Source: Actinomycetes bacterium (GTDB lineage Bacteria; Actinomycetota; Acidimicrobiia; Acidimicrobiales; RAAP-2). Taken from it: a stretch of DNA of 64,000 nt. This document shows positions 1 to 6,946 of the stretch, in pieces. The stretch is taken from positions 35,337 through 99,336 of the forward strand of contig JAJZBX010000008.1 of NCBI GenBank assembly GCA_021846325.1, given 5' to 3'. The translations under genes and the position numbers were made by a program. Numbering within the stretch: position 1 is the first letter of the stretch; every line of letters starts with the position of its first letter. The notes under the pieces were generated by a model. The model saw nothing but the letters and a program-made list of their open reading frames with translations, did no database searches and was not told the origin of the DNA.

Positions 1-1568
1 TCGTGGACGCCGTGCGGATACTGGCGGAGCGCGCCGGCCTCGAACTTCACGAGGATGCGAACACGTCCAAGGAGCGTAAGGAGCGCCAGCGGCTCTTCGG
101 CGCCATGGAGCAGGCCGTGGAGTGGTACCACCAACGCCTGCTCGAATCGCCCGACGCTCGCGCGGCGCGAGAGTACTTGCGCAGCCGCGGCATCGGGGGT
201 GACGTGGCGCGTCGTTTTCGGCTCGGCTGGGCGCCTGATCAATGGGACGCGTTGACGTCGGCGCTGCGCCTGGACGAGCGCACGCTCGCGGGGACCGGAC
301 TGGGATTCGTCAACCAGCGGGGCCGTCGCCAAGACGCACTGCGGGGGCGGATCATTTTCCCCATCTTTGATCCCTCGGGCAAGGCGATCGCCCTGGGCGG
401 TCGCGTGCTGCCCGGTGCGACGAGGCGAGATGGCAGTCCGGAGGCGAAGTACAAGAACAGTCCCGAAACGCCGATCTACTCGAAGCGTCGCACACTTTAC
501 GGGCTCAACTGGGCCAAAGACGACGTGATCCGCACCGGTGAGATCATCGTGTGCGAAGGCTACACGGACGTCATCGCGTTCTTTGGTGCCCTCATGCCTC
601 GGGCCGTGGCAACCTGCGGAACGGCCCTGGGCGAGGAGCACTTTCGCGCGATGAAGAACTTCGCGAAACGGATCGTGTTGGCCTACGACGCGGACCAGGC
701 CGGTCAGAGCGCGGCGGCGTCGGTCTATCAGTGGGAGCGACAGCACGACGTGGACGTCGCGGTTGCCCGCCTCCCGCGCGGCAGTGACCCGGCCGAACTG
801 TCGCAGCGTGATCCCGATGCCCTGGGACGTGCGGTGGCGCACGCGGTGCCATTCCTCCAGTTCCGACTCGAGCGCGTGCTGGACGCGGCGAATCTGGCCA
901 CCCCCGAGGGCCGGGCTCGAGCCGGCGAACAGGCGAGTGCGGTCCTGGCCGAGCACCCCAGTGAACTCGTGCGCGATCAGTACGTCATGCAGGTGGCCGA
1001 CCGTCTGGGGCTGGACGCGTCAACCTTGCGCGTGTGGGTAGCCGAAAACGTCCGGGGCGAGCCACACCGCGTCGCGGTCACGTCAGCGCGACCGAGGACC
1101 GCGGAGCTTCCGCGGCCCGGCATCGAGGCACTGCGTCTCTGCATTCATTTTCCAGGCGTTCGATCGCGCTTTGCCGAGGCGTACTTCGCCAACGAGGTGC
1201 AGCGCGCCGCCTTCGCGGCCCTGGTGCGTGAGGAACCAGTGGCGGCGGCTATCACCCGGCTTGAGCAGGAAGGCTTTGATGACGCGGTGCGAGTGCTTGG
1301 CGAATTGGTCGTGGACGAACCGGGTGATGCCCCCGAAGACGCCGCCGTGGACGCCGTCGTCGCGCAGCTGCTTCGTCACGCGTCACAGTACGCGTTGCGA
1401 GAGGTCGAACGTGAAATGCGCGATGGGCGCGTGTCGCCCGACGTTGCCGCGAGCGTGATTCGCGACGTGAAAGAGCGTCTGCTGTTGCTGGGTACCGACG
1501 ACGCCAAACTGGCTGAGGCGAACCTGCGCGAGTGGCTTGCCGGTCGACTGGCGGATCAGCGGTCGTGA
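1..1568 (+). CDS. dnaG: DNA primase DnaG, 5'-truncated by the window edge
   Basis: DnaG makes the RNA primers for replication at the DnaB helicase. The 521 visible residues start inside the protein: the N-terminal CHC2 zinc finger lies left of the window, and the first visible residues (LAERAGLELHE) are the linker to the catalytic core. The core follows: RGRIIFPIFDPSGKAIALGG, then a TOPRIM domain with VCEGYTDV near fragment residue 185 and the acidic metal-binding LAYDADQAG near 230. The C-terminal helicase-binding region is divergent. The TGA stop overlaps the GTG start of the sigma factor gene by 4 nt, so the two are translationally coupled. Confidence 0.95.
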   Translation, partial: VDAVRILAERAGLELHEDANTSKERKERQRLFGAMEQAVEWYHQRLLESPDARAAREYLRSRGIGGDVARRFRLGWAPDQWDALTSALRLDERTLAGTGLGFVNQRGRRQDALRGRIIFPIFDPSGKAIALGGRVLPGATRRDGSPEAKYKNSPETPIYSKRRTLYGLNWAKDDVIRTGEIIVCEGYTDVIAFFGALMPRAVATCGTALGEEHFRAMKNFAKRIVLAYDADQAGQSAAASVYQWERQHDVDVAVARLPRGSDPAELSQRDPDALGRAVAHAVPFLQFRLERVLDAANLATPEGRARAGEQASAVLAEHPSELVRDQYVMQVADRLGLDASTLRVWVAENVRGEPHRVAVTSARPRTAELPRPGIEALRLCIHFPGVRSRFAEAYFANEVQRAAFAALVREEPVAAAITRLEQEGFDDAVRVLGELVVDEPGDAPEDAAVDAVVAQLLRHASQYALREVEREMRDGRVSPDVAASVIRDVKERLLLLGTDDAKLAEANLREWLAGRLADQRS

Positions 1569-2401
1569 CCGAGGGTCGGCGCGTCGTCGGTGGTCTGTCG
1601 ATGACCCAACCGCTCGGGATCGACGACGAACGACGACTGTACCCGGTAATTATTCGCGGACGCGAAGCCGAGGCGGCGTTGGCCACGATGACCGATCCGA
1701 CCCAGCGACGCCGACTGCGGCGACTTCGTCACGCGGGCCAGGACGCCGAGTCCACGCTGCTGCGCGCAACCTGTGGCTTGGTTCGCGCCCGGGTCGTGGA
1801 ACGGGGGTACCGCTTCGGCAATGAGGACCTCGAGGCGGCGGGGGTGGAGGGACTGGTCAACGCGCTGCGACGTTTCGACCCGGCGCGAGGGGTGCGCTTC
1901 GCGACCTACGCCAACTATTGGATCACCAAACTGGTCAACCAGTCAGTACGTCAGCAAGCCGGACTGAGCGACCGCGAGATGCGCCTGGTCGTGCAACTGC
2001 AGCGCTGGGAACGACAGATTGCCCCGCGTCGGCCTTCACGCCGAGACGTGGCCCAGCACCTGGGCGTGTCACTGGCTCGGGCCGACGAGATCGCCCAGAT
2101 GAGTCGCGATCTCGCCACTCGCCGGTTTCACCCCTCGTCGCTTTCGGGGTCCGAGGACACCGGTGAGCAGTTGGTAGCCGCGGAGGCGCCATCGTGGGTG
2201 ATCGACGCGCTCAAGCGAGCCTGCGGTGAAAACTTCGACGATTTTTGGCAGGCCACGTTTCGCACGACCTCGCTGGACGAGCTCGCCCGGCGACGCGGCA
2301 TCACCCGTCAGGCCATGGCCAAGCGACTCGAGCGAAGCCGGCGTGCGGTTCGCGAGAGTACCGACGCACAACGGCTGCAGGCGTGGCTCGACCTCCAGTG
2401 A
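1565..2401 (+). CDS. divergent sigma-70 family RNA polymerase sigma factor
   Basis: This 278-residue protein directs RNA polymerase to promoters. Region 2 is clear: VVERGYRFGNEDLEAAGVEG then FDPARGVRFATYANYWITK, covering core binding and -10 recognition. A region 3-like helical stretch follows, and a C-terminal helix-turn-helix (TSLDELARRRGITRQAMAKR) is region 4. No acidic region 1 is present, and region 4.1 lacks the usual LPxREREVLxLR signature, so it is not a canonical housekeeping RpoD. I chose GTG 1565 because it makes a GTGA overlap with dnaG; ATG 1601 is an alternative. Co-transcription with dnaG recalls the rpsU-dnaG-rpoD arrangement, but its regulon cannot be read from sequence. Confidence 0.85.
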   Translation: MTEGRRVVGGLSMTQPLGIDDERRLYPVIIRGREAEAALATMTDPTQRRRLRRLRHAGQDAESTLLRATCGLVRARVVERGYRFGNEDLEAAGVEGLVNALRRFDPARGVRFATYANYWITKLVNQSVRQQAGLSDREMRLVVQLQRWERQIAPRRPSRRDVAQHLGVSLARADEIAQMSRDLATRRFHPSSLSGSEDTGEQLVAAEAPSWVIDALKRACGENFDDFWQATFRTTSLDELARRRGITRQAMAKRLERSRRAVRESTDAQRLQAWLDLQ

Positions 2402-2443
2402 CCAAACGCCCCGGTGCTAGGGTTGCGGTGCCCTCGGGTGCGG

Positions 2444-2516
2444 TCCCAGATAGCTCAATTGGCAGAGCAAGCGACTGTTAATCGCTAGGTTGCAGGTTCG
2501 AGTCCTGCTCTGGGAG
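2444..2516 (+). tRNA. tRNA-Asn (anticodon GTT)
   Basis: 73 nt. The acceptor stem TCCCAGA pairs with TCTGGGA, the anticodon stem is AGCGA/TCGCT around loop CTGTTAA (anticodon GTT), and the T-arm is GCAGG-TTCGAGT-CCTGC. The discriminator is G and no CCA is encoded. A TAGGGT -10-like hexamer sits at 2418-2423, about 20 nt upstream. Confidence 0.97.
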
Positions 2517-2617
2517 CTCGTCGTCGGCGTCGTTGGCGTTCGCGGTTCCCGAGTGCTCGACCGCGGAGCCGGGCCGGTGCCATCGTGCGTACGCGACGTT
2601 GAAAGGCTGAGAAAACC

Positions 2618-3691
2618 GTGATCGGGGGAATCGTGTCGCAGGACCGGCGTGCCGACGAGCGGCTGGACCCTCGTCTTCGCAGACTGCTACTCGCGATGCC
2701 GGCACCAGAGGCAGTCGAGGTGCGCGATCGCGACGAGCTCATTCGTGAGGCCGCGTCCCCGTCGGGTTTGGAACGAGAGCGACTCTTTCGCGAAGTTCTC
2801 GATGCCTGTGATACCGAGGAAGTGGCTCCGTCGAGTGGACTTCGCTTCGACGACGTGGCCATCGAGTCGCAGCCCGACGGCAACGTGATTCGCCTTCAGA
2901 TCGTGCGTCCAGATTCGAACGACACGGTGGCGGCGGTGTACTACATCCACGGTGGCGGCATGGCCAACCTGTCGAGTTACTACGGCAACTATCGGGCGTG
3001 GGCTCGCATCGTCGCGGGGTACGGCGTGGCCGTGGCACTCGTCGAGTTTCGCAACGCCGTCAGTCCCGGTGCCGTCGCCGACGTGGCCCCGTATCCCGCT
3101 GGACTCAACGACTGCCTCTCGGGGCTTCTCTGGCTGCGTGCGAATGCTGATCGCTTCGATATCGACCCACTGCGTATCGTGATCGCCGGTGAGAGCGGCG
3201 GCGGTAATCTCGTGCTCGCGTCGGGCATGGCGCTCAAACGCCGTGGCGAGCTGTCGGTCACCAGTGGCCTCTACGCGCTCTGCCCGTATATCGCGGGGCG
3301 GTGGCCCGACCCGCGCTACCCATCGTCGGTGATGAACAACGGCATCTTTTTGAACCTGCACGGGAACGCCGGCGCCATCAGTTACGGCGTGGAGGCATTC
3401 GATGCCGGTGATCCGTTGGCGTGGCCGGGATTCGCGACGGTTGCTGACGTCGCCGAGCTGCCACCGACGGTCATCAGCGTGAACGAGTGCGATCCTCTTC
3501 GTGACGAGGGTGTCGCCTTTTATCGACTACTGCTTCGAGCTGGGGTTGCGGCGCGCGGGCGCGAAGTACTGGGCACGATGCACGCCACCGAACTCGCCAT
3601 TGTCGCGTGTCCCGACATTACGCACGACACCGCTCGCGATCTCGCGGCGTTCGCACAGTCCTCAGCGGGCCGCCGTACGACGTCGGGGTAA
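2618..3691 (+). CDS. alpha/beta-hydrolase esterase, hormone-sensitive lipase type
   Basis: A 357-residue hydrolase predicted to cleave carboxylic esters. It carries the HSL-family oxyanion motif HGGG near residue 111 (YYIHGGGMAN) and the nucleophile elbow GESGGG with Ser near 193. A likely Asp lies in NECDPLRDEG near 290 and the His in GTMHATELA near 321, completing the triad in the right order. There is no signal peptide, so it is probably cytoplasmic. GTG 2618 is the first start; GTG 2633 is also in frame. It stands alone between two tRNAs; the natural substrate is unknown. Confidence 0.88.
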   Translation: MIGGIVSQDRRADERLDPRLRRLLLAMPAPEAVEVRDRDELIREAASPSGLERERLFREVLDACDTEEVAPSSGLRFDDVAIESQPDGNVIRLQIVRPDSNDTVAAVYYIHGGGMANLSSYYGNYRAWARIVAGYGVAVALVEFRNAVSPGAVADVAPYPAGLNDCLSGLLWLRANADRFDIDPLRIVIAGESGGGNLVLASGMALKRRGELSVTSGLYALCPYIAGRWPDPRYPSSVMNNGIFLNLHGNAGAISYGVEAFDAGDPLAWPGFATVADVAELPPTVISVNECDPLRDEGVAFYRLLLRAGVAARGREVLGTMHATELAIVACPDITHDTARDLAAFAQSSAGRRTTSG

Positions 3692-3807
3692 TCAGGGCGA
3701 ACGCGAGGCGGGTCGATCCACGCACCGCCACCACTGCTTCACCGTTGGGTCCACCGGCCGGTAAGTTGGTGTTCGGCAAGTGCTGCACGTGCACCCGCCA
3801 CCCGTGC

Positions 3808-3880
3808 AGGGCCGTAGCTCAGTGGTTAGAGCAGGGGACTCATAATCCCTCGGTCGTGGGTTCGATCCCCACCGGCCCTA
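3808..3880 (+). tRNA. tRNA with CAT anticodon (elongator Met or Ile2)
   Basis: 73 nt. The acceptor AGGGCCG pairs with CGGCCCT, the discriminator is A, and the anticodon stem GGGGA/TCCCT encloses loop CTCATAA. The T-arm is GTGGG-TTCGATC-CCCAC. CAT with this loop is shared by elongator tRNA-Met and by tRNA-Ile2, whose C34 is changed to lysidine by TilS. The D-arm/anticodon-arm segment AGTGGTTAGAGCAG and A73 also resemble Ile2. It is not an initiator, because the first base pair is A-T. CCA is not encoded. Confidence 0.9.
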
Positions 3881-3919
3881 CCCAATTAGTTCAGTTACAA
3901 ATGCGGGGCCGTGAAGGTT

Positions 3920-4219
3920 CTAGAGCCCTTCGATGATGTCGCGCAATATCGCTGTGTAGTCGCTAAGGGCTTTGCGCCCACTCTTTGTAATCACAACCTG
4001 AGTGCGCGACGACGCACCATTTCCAGTCTTAATTGTTCGGATGTAGTCAGCGTCGTCAAGTTTGCGCAAATGAGTGATGAGATTTCCTGCGCTCAACCCG
4101 ATCATGTCTTGGAGGCGCCTAAATGAGAGTGTGTCGTCGACCGGGAGCGCCGCGAGGGTGGCCATAATGCGTAGCCTCGCCGATGCGTGAATCAGCGGAT
4201 CGATCTCCCCGACGCTCAT
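3920..4219 (-). CDS. winged-helix transcriptional regulator (MarR/PadR/ArsR-like)
   Basis: A 99-residue single-domain DNA-binding protein. The pattern IHASARLRIMATLAAL then LSFRRLQDMIGLSAGNLITH is a winged helix in which the recognition helix includes GNLITHLRKLDDADYI, followed by a basic wing (SRTQVVITKSGRKAL). Such small proteins usually pair with a membrane protein or transporter gene. I chose ATG 4219, which is 10 nt after the stop of the upstream membrane gene and removes a non-homologous extension. It probably represses its own two-gene operon through the twin palindrome at 4902-4941. The locus is AT-richer than the flanking core genes. Confidence 0.85.
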   Translation of the reverse strand: MSVGEIDPLIHASARLRIMATLAALPVDDTLSFRRLQDMIGLSAGNLITHLRKLDDADYIRTIKTGNGASSRTQVVITKSGRKALSDYTAILRDIIEGL

Positions 4220-4229
4220 GGCCGAATTC

Positions 4230-4886
4230 CTATGAGCGACGTTGGACGACTCGAACAGCCGCGAAACTCGTGAGTACGACGGCAAGACCAATGCCACTGA
4301 CCAACCACGCCGTGACGGGTCCGCTGAAAGCACCAACGAGACCAATCGTGATTACGACGATCCCAATACCGATTAAGGGAAATTGCTCTCGAATTACCCC
4401 GATGGTCAAGAAGACCGTCCCGGCGAACAGCCACGGCACCGATGCAGGGTAAACGCCATAGACGATGGCGTGGCTAGCTCCAGCGTGGTAAAGCGCGCCC
4501 TGAAAGATTGAGTACGCAAGAATGACGGCGACCAGGCCGGATCGATATTTGCGCTGGCGCACTGACGCACCTCTCACGCCGCTGCTAGCACGTCCGACCA
4601 CCACCGATACTGCGAGGATCCAAGCCAATATGCCTCCGTACAGCACGGCCAAGGCTCCGCCGCTTGGACCAACGTAGGGGTGTTGTCCTCGCACTGACGT
4701 CCAGGCTGCGCCAAATGCCAGTAGGAATATCATGGCTCCAATAAAGAGTAGATAAGGCGGCCAAGCGTCGAATTGTCGCGAGGCACGTTCGGTGGTCTCT
4801 GTAAGCAACGACACCGCAATTCTCGTATCAATCGGCCCATCTTCCCCATCGAGTGTGGTGTTCGGATGGTTGATCTCTTGCCCCAT
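4230..4886 (-). CDS. multi-pass membrane protein, function unknown
   Basis: A 218-residue protein with a roughly 45-residue soluble N-terminus and about six hydrophobic segments (starting LLFIGAMIFLLAFGAAW, ALAVLYGGILAWILAVSVVV, then four more to the C-terminus), ending in the basic tail RVVQRRS. I recognise no family; a permease-like or sensor role is possible. The start is firm: ATG 4886 follows a strong GGAGAAGGAG ribosome site. It is the first gene of a two-gene operon with the winged-helix regulator and lies just downstream of two palindromic operators, so it is probably the regulated target. Base composition is lower in GC than its neighbours, which suggests transfer. Confidence 0.75.
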   Translation of the reverse strand: MGQEINHPNTTLDGEDGPIDTRIAVSLLTETTERASRQFDAWPPYLLFIGAMIFLLAFGAAWTSVRGQHPYVGPSGGALAVLYGGILAWILAVSVVVGRASSGVRGASVRQRKYRSGLVAVILAYSIFQGALYHAGASHAIVYGVYPASVPWLFAGTVFLTIGVIREQFPLIGIGIVVITIGLVGAFSGPVTAWLVSGIGLAVVLTSFAAVRVVQRRS

Positions 4887-4901
4887 CTCCTTCTCCTTTA
4901 T

Positions 4902-4941
4902 ACTTTGCAGTACAAAGTTATACTACTTTGCTGTGCAAAGT
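4902..4941 (-). promoter_or_regulatory. twin palindromic operator for the membrane protein/regulator operon
   Basis: Two copies of ACTTTG-N5-CAAAGT lie at 4902-4918 and 4925-4941, centres 23 bp apart (about two helical turns). The distal copy is a perfect palindrome with 7-nt arms (ACTTTGC-TGT-GCAAAGT). They sit 15-55 bp upstream of the ATG of the membrane gene, where a repressor would block transcription. The encoded winged-helix protein is the obvious candidate binder (inference). Confidence 0.75.
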
Positions 4942-5160
4942 CAAGGCGAATTCTTCATCCTTTGGCGAACGAGAAGCTGCGTCGACGCGATACCGACGTC
5001 AATGTGAGCTCTAGAGTGCGCCGGGAAATCCCGCGTTTCATCCCAGACACTCATCCGTTGGGGTATCCATCTGAGCGGAGTAGGAGGTGGGTATCCACAA
5101 GATATTGGGTGAGTGTGGGTGACGTGTCGAACTGCCCCGAGCCCCGCCGGGGCCTGCGGG

Positions 5161-5166
5161 TACCAT
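5161..5166 (+). promoter_or_regulatory. -10 element TACCAT, leaderless start
   Basis: TACCAT followed by 7 nt and ATG 5174. The spacing puts the transcription start at or next to the start codon and supports the small downstream gene. Confidence 0.55.
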
Positions 5167-5173
5167 CATCTGA

Positions 5174-5566
5174 ATGCGCCGCACCATCATCGCCATCGTC
5201 CTGGCCCTGGTGGTCGCGGGAACAACTTGGGCGCTGTGGCCGGCCAAGAGGTGGCCCGGTGCCTTCTGTGTCCCGGTGGTGAAGGTGGTGGGAGTCGACG
5301 CGAACGCAATCGTCATCAGCTTCAGCCGCCATCCAAGTCCCGTGCTAACGGCCGCCCAGATTGATCTGGTGGCCACACTTCGCGCTGATGTACGACGCGC
5401 CGCGATCAACGCTCCCACGTCGCAGTTGCGGACCGAACTAATCCGCTACCTCTCCGAGCTCAACGGAAAGTTGACGAACCTCACCGTGTCCGATGCCTAC
5501 AGCCGCTTCGACGAAGGAGCGCGCACTCAGCTCAGGGCGTGCGGGCTCCGGCCTGCCGGGCGCTGA
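5174..5566 (+). CDS. small membrane-anchored or secreted protein, unknown
   Basis: A 130-residue protein. Residues 1-22 (MRRTIIAIVLALVVAGTTWA) form a basic n-region plus hydrophobic segment, an uncleaved anchor or signal peptide with no lipobox. The extracytoplasmic part has two cysteines (FCVPVV near 32 and RACGLRP near 124) that could form a disulfide, and a helical middle (LRTELIRYLSELNGKL). No family is recognised. It has no obvious ribosome site but is preceded by a well-placed TACCAT hexamer. It sits alone between the AT-rich locus and a repeat-bearing intergenic region. Confidence 0.6.
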   Translation: MRRTIIAIVLALVVAGTTWALWPAKRWPGAFCVPVVKVVGVDANAIVISFSRHPSPVLTAAQIDLVATLRADVRRAAINAPTSQLRTELIRYLSELNGKLTNLTVSDAYSRFDEGARTQLRACGLRPAGR

Positions 5567-5656
5567 GACATCACCCAGTCAGGTGTGAGAGCTGTCGAAA
5601 CCTTTGACACCACAAGGCCTCTGACCGGGACTACTCCGGCGAAGTGGATACCCCAG

Positions 5657-5694
5657 CTCATCCGACACCACCGGACTCATCGGACACCACCGCA
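5657..5694 (+). repeat. two-copy 19-bp tandem repeat
   Basis: CTCATCCGACACCACCGGA (5657-5675) is followed directly by CTCATCGGACACCACCGCA (5676-5694), with two mismatches. Function unknown. Confidence 0.8.
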
Positions 5695-5856
5695 CATGAT
5701 GGCTAGAGAAATTCGAACCCATCCTGCGTCGGACCACGCCGACGATTTGCCCCCACCTCAACCAACTGAACCCACCTGGCTCAGCCCGGCTGGGGTCTGC
5801 TTGGACTTCAGTTGATGCCGTGACTTACTCCCATCTCGGTCGTTGATTTGTTTCAA

Positions 5857-5892
5857 GAAAAGTTTTCGTTTTGACGATGGGACGAATAGAAT
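5857..5892 (+). promoter_or_regulatory. tetR-like promoter with palindrome GAAAAGTTTTC and -10 TAGAAT
   Basis: TAGAAT at 5887-5892 lies 6 nt before ATG 5899 (leaderless spacing). An 11-bp palindrome GAAAA-G-TTTTC occupies 5857-5867, about 20 bp upstream, where a TetR-type autorepressor could bind (inference). Confidence 0.5.
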
Positions 5893-5898
5893 CTTCGT

Positions 5899-6528
5899 AT
5901 GGCAAAACAGAGCCGCTCGATTCCCGTTATGCGAGCGGTCGTTGACGAGGTGGCTGCTCGGTTGTGGGCGGTTGACGAGTCGCTGATTCGCATCCCCGAC
6001 ATTTGCGACGCCACGGGCGTCAACTACGGCTCGGTGTACCACCATTTTGGTTCACGCGAGCACGTTATCGACGCGGCTTACGACCAGATGTTCAGTGACC
6101 TGGTCCAGCGCGACATCGATGACCTGGCGCTGGCGAGCCGTGAGTCGCTGGATATGGGGGAGTTTTTGGAGCGATTGCGTCCGCTCATCGCGATGCTTTC
6201 GGCCGGTCCAGATCGCCAGCGCGGTCGGGCGATGCGAGCCCGAATCGTCGCGGCAGCGCTGACTCGACCCGAACTCACGCGGTTGATCGGCGCGACGGAG
6301 TCGCGCCTGACGGCCGAGTTGAGCCTCGTCGTCACGGTTGGACAGGATCGCGGCTTCTTGCGCAAAGACGTGTCGGCTCGATCGCTCGCAGTGTTACTGC
6401 AGGCGATCATCTTCGGGCGCATCCTCGACGACGTGACGGACTCGCCGATCGAGCAGGGCGATTGGGATTTCACGATTGCCACGCTGTTCATGTCGCTCGT
6501 GAGCAACTCTGAGGCCCTCGACCGCTGA
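5899..6528 (+). CDS. TetR/AcrR family transcriptional regulator
   Basis: A 209-residue repressor. The N-terminal helix-turn-helix is typical of the family: IRIPDICDATGVNYGSVYHH then FGSREHVIDAAYDQMFSDL (residues about 30-70). The ligand-binding C-terminal domain is all-helical with a helix-rich end (SLAVLLQAIIFGRILDD). Its ligand cannot be deduced. ATG 5899 directly follows a leaderless-type -10. Downstream and co-directional are a small secreted protein (18 nt) and an MFS transporter, and TetR-MFS pairs are often efflux or uptake systems under local control. Confidence 0.9.
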   Translation: MAKQSRSIPVMRAVVDEVAARLWAVDESLIRIPDICDATGVNYGSVYHHFGSREHVIDAAYDQMFSDLVQRDIDDLALASRESLDMGEFLERLRPLIAMLSAGPDRQRGRAMRARIVAAALTRPELTRLIGATESRLTAELSLVVTVGQDRGFLRKDVSARSLAVLLQAIIFGRILDDVTDSPIEQGDWDFTIATLFMSLVSNSEALDR

Positions 6529-6546
6529 GCAGCGTGTCAAACTGAG

Positions 6547-6906
6547 GTGGTGTTGGTCAGTCGACTGGTGGGTGTAGCCGCGGTGGTGGCCGGGTTGGGC
6601 TGGTCCGCGGGCCACGCGACGGCGACCGAGAGTGGCGCGCCGCTGGCCGCGAACTGCAGTGCGTTGGCGCTCACCGCATCGTTGACCAATCTGGCCGCTT
6701 CGCATCCCGTGGCCGCCTTCGGCTGTGATGGTCCGTGGGCCTATCTGTGGGCCACCGTCTCGGTGGGGCCCAATCAGATTGGCGTGACCGAACTCATGCA
6801 CTACGACGCCGTGCGAGCGACGTGGCTCGCCGCCTCTCGAGCGACATACTGCAAACCCGGTGCGCTACCCGCCGCGATCTACCGAGGCGCGTGCTTCTCC
6901 AACTGA
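6547..6906 (+). CDS. small secreted cysteine-containing protein, unknown
   Basis: A 119-residue protein with an N-terminal signal peptide (LVGVAAVVAGLGWSAGHATA, probable cleavage after ATA near residue 27). The mature part is about 92 residues with four cysteines (ANCSAL, FGCDGPW, TYCKPG, GACFSN), enough for two disulfides. No family is recognised. GTG 6547 is the first start and GTG 6550 is also possible. It lies between a TetR regulator and an MFS transporter on the same strand. Confidence 0.6.
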   Translation: MVLVSRLVGVAAVVAGLGWSAGHATATESGAPLAANCSALALTASLTNLAASHPVAAFGCDGPWAYLWATVSVGPNQIGVTELMHYDAVRATWLAASRATYCKPGALPAAIYRGACFSN

Positions 6907-6946
6907 GTGAGGGTCGCGCGGTGACCATCACCTACGCTACGTAGTC

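Larger units (their letters stand above)
5567..5898. other. 332-bp intergenic region, no gene seen
   Basis: No reading frame here has credible coding character. It contains a 2 x 19-bp tandem repeat (5657-5694), a TGGATACCCC that is the inverse of GGGGTATCCA at 5060-5069 on the far side of the small membrane gene, and, at its right end, the AT-rich promoter of the tetR-like gene. It may be a remnant of mobile DNA, but nothing identifies it. Confidence 0.5.

Noticed and set aside
3881..3919. Integration site at the 3' end of the CAT tRNA
   Set aside because: I looked for a repeat of the tRNA 3' end at the other side of the AT-rich locus and found none, and no integrase is present.
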